DNA of 64,000 nt, from the NCBI GenBank assembly GCA_947034885.2, contig OX344749.2, forward strand, positions 23,017,501 through 23,081,500, read 5' to 3'. This document shows positions 57,297-64,000 of this stretch, piece after piece. Under the pieces are notes generated by a model. The model saw only the letters and a list, made by a program, of their open reading frames with translations, was not told the origin of the DNA and ran no database searches. Numbering within the stretch: the first letter of the stretch is position 1; each line of letters opens with the position of its first letter. This DNA is from Thuidium tamariscinum. Taxonomy: Eukaryota > Streptophyta > Bryopsida > Hypnales > Thuidiaceae. The translations under genes and the position numbers were made by a program.

Positions 57297-58148
57297 ATTG
57301 GAGGAGGTTTTAAGGCCATTTGTCCCCAACTACTAACTAGGAGCTTACTTTCCGGATCGGACGCGGCGCTGTCCGACACGTCCGAATTCGATGAGCGGAG
57401 CGGCGTGCCTTCTGCTGATTCTAGACCTATTATGTTGTGTTCGGCCACGGATGCGGCATCTGCTGCCATCGACTTTTCTAAGGGAAACGTCAATGATGAT
57501 GCAGTTGACAGTCCACCGAGGAAGGGTCCACCCAGAACTCCTGTCTGCTCACCATCTTCTCTGAAGTGGCCAATCTCCAAGCCGAGTCGACTACGATCCC
57601 AGTCGCCGACTCCCCGTGTTGAAATGGCTGTACATAGGAAACTATATGCGGACACGGAAGCAGTTGCGGAAGATCTTCGAGACGAAGACGATGTTTCGGT
57701 TGCAAATGCCCCCGAAGCCCCTGAAATCATCAAATGGGATGTTGGGGTAGATTTGTCGACGAGAGGATGTAAGAGGAAGGTACCTTGTGCTTCCCGCAGT
57801 GCCGGTGATGCTGAGCAGCTGCAAGGCATTGCTGGATTTGTACCTTCAACACTCGTAAGGTGTGAATCTTCGCCTTTCGTGGGGCCTCTATCGCGCGTAG
57901 CTGTGCTCGCGGGGTACCGGCGATCGAATGGTGATCGGCCAACTGCTAGTGCAGATCTTAATGTAAATACCCTCCGTAGATCCTTGCCTAAATGGCCTCC
58001 TCAAAATTCCAAGTCACTTTCAAGCACAGGCGTTCCTCGAAGTGATCGTAGGGAGGCTATGGAACTTATGAAGATGGGGATGTGGACCATTCCTAGTGTG
58101 GAACCTAAATTAGGCCTTCTCGCCGCGAGGATATTCTTAGAGGGCTAG
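57297..58148 (+). CDS. Unassigned exon-like frame, 283 codons plus stop
   Basis: A good acceptor (TTTTCCTTTTCCAG) at 57296 opens a clean frame starting IGGGFKAICPQLL and ending at TAG 58146-58148. The product is Ser/Pro-rich and probably disordered, with no recognised domain (KWDVGVDLSTRGCKRKVPC; RREAMELMKMGMW). There is no obvious ATG near the start, so it should be a 3' exon, perhaps of gene B by alternative splicing past the FCP1-like stop. I found no phase-0 donor that proves the link. Confidence 0.45.
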   Translation: MGGGFKAICPQLLTRSLLSGSDAALSDTSEFDERSGVPSADSRPIMLCSATDAASAAIDFSKGNVNDDAVDSPPRKGPPRTPVCSPSSLKWPISKPSRLRSQSPTPRVEMAVHRKLYADTEAVAEDLRDEDDVSVANAPEAPEIIKWDVGVDLSTRGCKRKVPCASRSAGDAEQLQGIAGFVPSTLVRCESSPFVGPLSRVAVLAGYRRSNGDRPTASADLNVNTLRRSLPKWPPQNSKSLSSTGVPRSDRREAMELMKMGMWTIPSVEPKLGLLAARIFLEG

Positions 58149-59771
58149 CTAAGCTGAAAGCTCAAGAGGAAAGTGATAGCCATGCTTCCCCGAAGAAGAA
58201 TGGGTAGTTGAGACATTTGTGTCCATATCCCTAGGGCCTTGGTTGACATTCATCCCTATTAATAGACTATACATTCATATAATGCAACCACTTATTGGTT
58301 AGGAAAAATTTCAATGCACCCATCCATTAGCATGTGCCGTTTATATTTAGACATAAAATACATCACCCTAACCAATCACAAATAGGTTTTGGGATTTCAT
58401 TTCTTAGGAAGTGAAGTATATAGACATGTGAGGAAAATAGTTTCATGTATACATGAATTCTGAAGCATCTTCAGAATATTTTTCAATGTAAAAAAAAATT
58501 TTGTAATTGTTTCGTATTTTTCAATCCCTTGTATGGAAGGGTGATTGCAAGAAACGGTGTTCGTTTTGCGTAGCGTTTTACAGAAATCTGGATTTTCGGA
58601 GCGCAGTACTATGAGTACTACGGGTACTATAGGCGGCAAATGTAGTCCGTCGATTAAATAGTAGATCTTCTGCGGGGTTGACGCGTGTTGCAGAGGGCCG
58701 TGGCTTGAGCATTAAATGTAGCCGCCCGATGTGGTTCACTGACAACTCGCCATCAACTTCTTAATTTACACGTCGACGCTTACAGGATGAAAGTAGTAAA
58801 GTTTCTCATCCACTTGCATTCATTCGTGGATTTTAGGGATGGATGGAGGTAGGTTTTCGGTGGTTGTGGATGAAGTTTTGAAAAAAAATGGCGGTTTTTG
58901 CTTGCACTCTTCTCCGACTTCGTTTTGCTGGTGGCTGCGATCGTGAGAGGTTGGCGTCGACTGAGGTCAATTTCCTTGGAGGGATTGCGAGTGTGTTTAG
59001 TGGAGTGCCAATTTTGAAGTTAGCAGTTTCATTTTCAATTCACCACGGAAAACAAACGCACAATTGCGTGAGGGAAAGCTCCAGGGTTGCAGCGGAATTG
59101 GAAGTCTCTCCATTTTGCGGTGTTGGGCTCCACTGAGGGTTGTTGCAGCTAGGACAAGATGTTCATCAAGTGTGTGGAAGGGAGTTGGTGAAGGATTGCA
59201 TTTGTTGCACTTCTAATTCTCGTGGTGAACGAAAACTGCCCGGATTGCTGCTCAGAAGTACGAAGGCTGGTGCTCTCGAGTGCGGAGGCTGCTTAGCGAT
59301 GCCAACAGCAGAACTGAGGTGGCCGATTGCAAACATCGGCAGTTGTGACGACGAAATCAGCGCCTGAGTTCTAGGGTTCCTCTTTCTCTCGATTGAGCGG
59401 CGTTGGCGGTCTGGTAAGCAATCTAGTCCTCTGTAATTCTGGCTCCCCTTGAGAATCCCATTGTTGAACAACTACGGTGTTCCCAATTTCTCCATAAGCG
59501 CTTGTTGTTTTTGGCATTTGTTGTTGGCACATTGTCATTACTGCCGATGAGGGTGACATTGTCATTTTCCATTTTGTTGCCAACGTGGGCCACTTAGAAT
59601 TGCCATAATGTGGATGTCAATGTTTGGCTTGGCTCCTGTGACATTTCGGTAGGATTTAGGATGTCCTGGGCAATTCAGATTTAGGGTTTCGGCGCCTAGT
59701 TCGCCATGTGCAATGTAGGTCATGTTCATCTCCCCTTTTTTTTTTAAACTACCTCTGTCTTGTGGATGCAG
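58149..59771. other. Spacer before gene C, with a putative element terminus and leader
   Basis: GGGTGATTGCAAGAAAC lies at 58539-58555, followed within 80 bp by GTACTATGAGTACTAC and GGGTACTATAG. From 58880 to 59770 the DNA is of higher GC with several GT-AG options and ends in a strong polypyrimidine acceptor (59761-59771). This looks like promoter plus a 5' untranslated intron of gene C. Confidence 0.45.
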
Positions 59772-60850
59772 AGTATGGCCAAATTGAAGAAATCCGCGAT
59801 TCGACCCAAGGTTGCTTCTGATGGGGCATGTAAGCCTGCTGGGGAAGGTGCGTCTTCGGCTGATGGGAGGAAGGGAAATGCCACTACAGATCTGGGCAAG
59901 AAGGGTCTGCCGTCCATGCCAGCGCCTCCAAGACCTTCGGGCAACGAGAAGAGGAAGAAGATGGTCAGTAAGACAGCTGCAGGTGTCTTGGCGGCTCCCA
60001 CGAAGTCCTTCAAAGAAAAGGACTCCCTGAAATGCAAGAAGACGGCAACAGCCGAGCAGTCGGTTAGTGGGAGTTCGTCATCGGGAAATTTGACTTCACC
60101 TTCAAAGGCTGTCTCCAACGGGGAACCCAATAGTGAGGATGAACAGGAGACAAGTGTTGTCCCTTCTGAGCAGCGCCGTGAGAAGAAGAGACAACAGAAA
60201 GCAGAGCGAGTTTTCACGGAGTGGGAATGCTTGAAGCAATTAGCGGCCTTAAGCGCAGATGACAAGCGCCCCCCCGAAGCCATGACTGCAGACATGTTTG
60301 CATCTCGGTTCAAACTTCCCCACGAAGGAATCAACACCCACCGCATGAAAATTGGGAAGGACATTAGTCTGGAAGAAGTGGAGCAAGTATTCGGGAAAGA
60401 GAAAAGCAGAAACGGCTTCCTTCTGACGGAAAAGCTATCTAAGGCTATGAAGAGAGAGACACAACAGCTGTACTGTTTGTGCTACCAGAAAGGTGTGGCA
60501 CCGAATCATGTAGCGAAGGAATTTGCCATTGGTGTGGTCTTGGACAAGGTTCAACACAAGAGCGTGGATTGGGCTGACTTCGCCAGTGAAACTAATTTTA
60601 GGCAGCGGCAATCCTACTGTCGACGAGTGAAGGTGTGGATCGAGGCTTTGGCTACTTTACGGAATGTACCAGCTCTTACAGTGTACGAGTCTGAAGGTTT
60701 CACTGACTACATTTTCTATCCTAGCGACAAGTCTGGAATCGGAGATATGCATTCCGATGGAGCTCTTGAGGGTGCATCCGTAGGCCTCACAAAGATGCGT
60801 CCTCCCGTTCTTGAAGTTCGTGGGCATGACACTGAAACCCTACATATCAG

Positions 60851-61619
60851 GTATTTCCTCTTCTTTCTACATACAATTGTACCTTGTCAGGTTGAGTACT
60901 ACAAATAGGACATCATCTGATTCTTTCACTGTATTCGATACTGCAGCTACTGTAGGAGCAGTGCTTCCATAAATTTTTCTTTGTTGCTTTGGCAGAACTG
61001 GCTTTTTCTCTAGAAGTCTTCTATGTAGTAGGCTAGTAGTCACTGTTGGATCCTTAATGACCGTGTGCCTTAGTCTCTTGTCTTTGTGACATACTATATG
61101 TGGAAGTGTCTTCTGTGTTAGTCCTTAGAGTAGTAACATGTAGAATTCTTTAGTACACACTAAACAGTCATGTTCAATATGTAGTGTCTGTGGAAGTCCT
61201 ACCTAACTACTTTAGTACTACAGAAGTTCTGTCTGCTGTCTGCTGCCGATTAGAGAACACCTGCACTGTCTTTCGTGTCTTTGAATGCTGTAGTATGAGT
61301 CCTTCATTGCACTACACGATTAGCAGTCCTATACTTTAGTATATATAGGACAACAATGCATTACTTTCATGTGCATATTCCTCTTTTCTTCAACGTAGTT
61401 GTACCTTGTGTAGTACTATCATTCCGTCTTCGCTTCTTGGTAGTACTCAGAGGTACTATGAGTACTACGTTGTGATATTCAGACTGCGTTCTAATACGAA
61501 AAATCCTGTCGTGGGGAGTTCTTTCTATTCGGTGCTCTTTATAGTGCCAACTGCATCACTTCTTCTTAATGGTGTACATAGTAAAACCTTTTGCATAACC
61601 TTCGTATGAGCGCTAATAG
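60851..61619. other. Gene C intronic region rich in AGTACT/GTAGTA motifs
   Basis: Contains repeated short motifs of the AGTACTAC, GTAGTACT and TAGTGTCT type, densest at 61405-61470 (GTAGTACTATC, GGTAGTACTCAG, GGTACTATGAGTACTACG). These match the motif style beside the 38.54 and 58.54 kb termini. No exon was convincingly located. Confidence 0.5.
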
Positions 61620-63713
61620 TTGTCCACACACTTGTCATACAAGAAGAATGACGTCACAAACTTAGTGGCAATCATTGAAAGTGAGCTTCAATGCTTAAGC
61701 CAAGAAATTGCTTTGATGGAAGCTGACGTCAAGAAAGCAACACTGGAATGGGAGGCCTCTTCATTGCTTGTTAAGCAAATACAGTCCTCATTGGCGGAGG
61801 CTGAACAAGAGTGCAGCGTCACAGCTGACGAAGAACAAATTGCTGCTGCAGTGGCTCAAGTGGGCATTGGACCCATGTTCAAGATGTTTTACTCCAACGT
61901 CTAAAAACTGTCCAACTATGCAACACAGAAGTCAATATGCGAAGAGTCCCTCAATCGAGCTCATGCAATGAGAGTTGCTTGCACCACTCGACTCTCCACG
62001 TTGCAAGCATATTTGAAGGAGCTGTCCGTGGGAAAGGACACTGTTTTCATGAGGCCACTCCCAATACACAACAATGGTGAAGTACCTGTTGTCAACAACA
62101 AAGCAGCTGCCCTCCCCTCAGCCCTTGTATGTTGTATTTGTTCTGATGGTTTCCCACTGTGGGACATCATTCTATGCTTCTGCCAGCATGTGTATCATCC
62201 TTGGTGTGCAATTCAGTGGTTCCAGAAAAATGTCACTTGTGCAGTGCCAATGTGTGGACTTGTTTCTAAGGCGTGGTACAATAGTTGGGGTTTTGGGCAG
62301 TACGAAAAAATACTCTCTATACATGCAGGTGACATCAACAAAGATGGAGAATCTGGCACTATTAGTATGGTACAAGCAGCGTCCCCACAAAATACACCTC
62401 CAGGTATTCACTCATCTTGTACAACTGTAGTCTTTGTTGCACTTCTGTTCTCTTCCATTCATCATATATGGCCTTCTCTTGCTCCATATTCATAGTGAAG
62501 TTCTACTGGATGCTTGTTCTGGCATGCATGTGTACTGTTTCTCAGACGTTTTCATGTGGCATTTGTAGTGTCTTTGAACATTGGCGATGGTGCTCCAAGC
62601 CTCTCTGCTTGTGACAGCACATTCTTGAAGGCCTTCGGGACACATGAACACATGGAGATACCTGCTGCCACAACACACTTAAGTACAGCAACGCCGCAGA
62701 CATACATTGATGGCTCCAACGAACCATTTGGATCAAAGCCAGCTACAGTAGAGAAGAAGTCGCATACAAGAAGCCTTGTGACGTCTTCTAAGGAGGGAAA
62801 TCAGTCATCGGATATTCTCCCTCTCACCAACCCGATTGCTGTTACTGAGGTAGTCTGTGGCGTTGGACCGAATTGGCGTACAGAAGGCCAAGACTCCGCG
62901 TTGAACTTGCCTCCCAGCGCCCCACTGTTGCATGAGTCACCTATTCAAATTGTTGGTGGCTAGAACATGGAATGCGATGAAGATGGCTTGAATGTCATGC
63001 CCACAGCGTCCAAAGTTTCTGAAGTAAGGCAGACTTCAATTTACATTCACTGCATTGCTACCTCAATTTCGCTTGAATTCGGGTCGCACATTTCCTCCTT
63101 TTTACATGTTCTATGCTGTGCAAGAGAGGAAGTTTTCATTGTGATTCTATTTTTTTTTAAATATCAATGCACAATGTGTACAGAATGCAGATCCCTTGCT
63201 GCCCCCAACAGCAGCTGATCCGATTATTGAAGAGAGTGGACTTCAGGGAAGCATGGGTGCTGAAGATCCCTATTCCTTCACTTATCCACGGCCAGCAAAG
63301 CGCTCCAAGAAAATCGACGATGAATTAGAACATCCCCCACCATGTATGCCTATGCAGGAGGGCGATGCTGCGAATACTGTGCGCTCCGAACAAACCTCAG
63401 CCGACGTCCTTGGTCATGGAACCGCTGACTGTAAGTTGCGTCCTTTCTACAATTCTATTTCATTTTTTTTCCTTCTTCCACACACACTTGTAATGGGTTT
63501 TTCTGAATGAAGGAAAAGCTCTTTTGTTCACCTTCTGATCTACTCTTAATTTTGACAAATCACTTCTCGAATGTGCGTGCGCTCTGTAGGTATCAAGTTG
63601 TATTGTGAGGCATAGGTTTAGGTGTCTCTACAACGTCTGTGCTTTCAGGATAATGTGTCTCTAATATTATAGAAATGATTGGGTTCTATGTGAGAATTAC
63701 GTCTGTAATGTGT

Positions 63714-63905
63714 GAGTACTATATGGATATCAATGGATACTACACGCTACTACATGACTAGTCCGTTTGTACTGTCTGAGTACTACATGGGGGTCAGTGG
63801 ATACTACAGGGTACTACATGAGTACTTAGTCTGTACTATCTTAGTACTACATGGGTGTCAATGGATACTATAGGGTACTATATGCGTACTGTGTCGATAC
63901 TAGCA
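63714..63905. repeat. Three 64-bp tandem repeats carrying AGTACTA motifs
   Basis: Units start at 63714, 63778 and 63842, each with AGTACTAYATGG, TCARTGGATACTA and a second RGTACTA. The units differ at several bases but keep the AGTACTA/GGTACTA cores. They lie in the gene C intron after the donor at 63431. Confidence 0.8.
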
Positions 63906-64000
63906 TTTGCATTGTGCGACTACAGTTGTAATGTCTTGGTCAACAGTCTTTGTTACTGTGATTTATAGCCCATATGTTTTTCTCTTCTCTTCTTTAGTAG

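Larger units (their letters stand above)
59775..64000 (+). pseudogene. Gene C: coiled-coil and RING-H2 element-like protein, runs off the window
   Basis: Exon 1 from the ATG at 59775 to 60850: a Lys/Ser-rich tail, then a conserved-looking block (MTADMFASRFKLPHEGI; CRRVKVWIEALATL). A later exon block, from about 61620 to 62403, has a coiled coil (LECELQ-type heptads around 61680-61850) and a zinc finger C-x2-C-x13-C-x-H-x2-H-x2-C-x10-C-x4-C, a RING-H2 layout with a longer final spacing, suggesting E3 ubiquitin ligase-like or binding function. Exons 62569-63023 and 63184-63430 continue in phase. In-frame TAA at 61902 and TAG at 62961 break it. The join between 60850 and 61620 is unresolved (phase 2 donor, no phase-matched acceptor seen). 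The final donor GTAAGT at 63431 shows that it continues beyond the window. Family not recognised. Confidence 0.55.

Noticed and set aside
58120..58140. Further palindrome copy near the end of the 57297-58148 frame
   Set aside because: Only the right half (GCGAGGATA) matches; the left arm is absent.
40937..62963. U-to-C RNA editing as explanation for TGA/TAG/TAA codons
   Set aside because: Such editing is known from organelles of some seed-free plants, not from nuclear transcripts; mutation is simpler.

Overview
The window reads as nuclear DNA of a land plant, most likely a seed-free plant such as a moss. It has GT-AG spliced genes with plant family architectures (a SPARK-domain receptor-like kinase and an ABCC transporter), plant-type TTTAGGG repeats in an intron, plant MITE families, a decayed HET-domain gene and a DUF7869-type transposon gene of a kind I associate with bryophytes. 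The species call is inference only. No rRNA, tRNA or CRISPR array was recognised.

Layout. 0-3 kb holds a broken HET-domain gene. About 3-19.6 kb is AT-rich, gene-poor and full of small transposons: CACTA-type elements with 3-bp target-site duplications, two long fold-backs, a TTAA-flanked MITE, two SINE-like insertions with target-site duplications, and tandem duplications. 19.66-24.44 kb (+) is an apparently intact 838-residue receptor-like kinase whose ectodomain is two SPARK-like units, one per exon. 25.30-34.72 kb (-) is an apparently intact ABCC transporter of about 1300 residues, convergent with the kinase. 34.7-39.9 kb is repeat-rich, with a MITE nested in another element.

39.9-64 kb is an accessory block of three large, mobile-element-like genes. 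Gene A (39.9-42.7 kb, -) is a DUF7869-type transposase-like protein. Gene B (50.9-57.1 kb, +, possibly to 58.1 kb) is a long multi-exon protein with a ParB-like NGQHS motif, a disordered repeat region and an FCP1-like C-terminal region. Gene C (59.8 kb to the window end, +) has a coiled coil and a RING-H2 finger. All three have in-frame stop codons, but I see no frameshift in them.

The most unusual feature is a 21-bp near-perfect palindrome (arms TTATCYTCGA and TCGARGATAA around one variable base). I count 28 copies, two of them degenerate, all between 42.75 and 57.26 kb. They cluster just upstream of genes A and B, form an exact 21-bp tandem array before gene B, sit in gene B introns, and occur four times in gene B coding sequence, always in the frame that gives (N/D)YPR(G/V)ED. 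A second motif, AGTACTAC-like, accompanies gene C and two copies of a 17-bp putative element terminus. I suggest these are element-specific recognition sites, one of which has become part of a protein.
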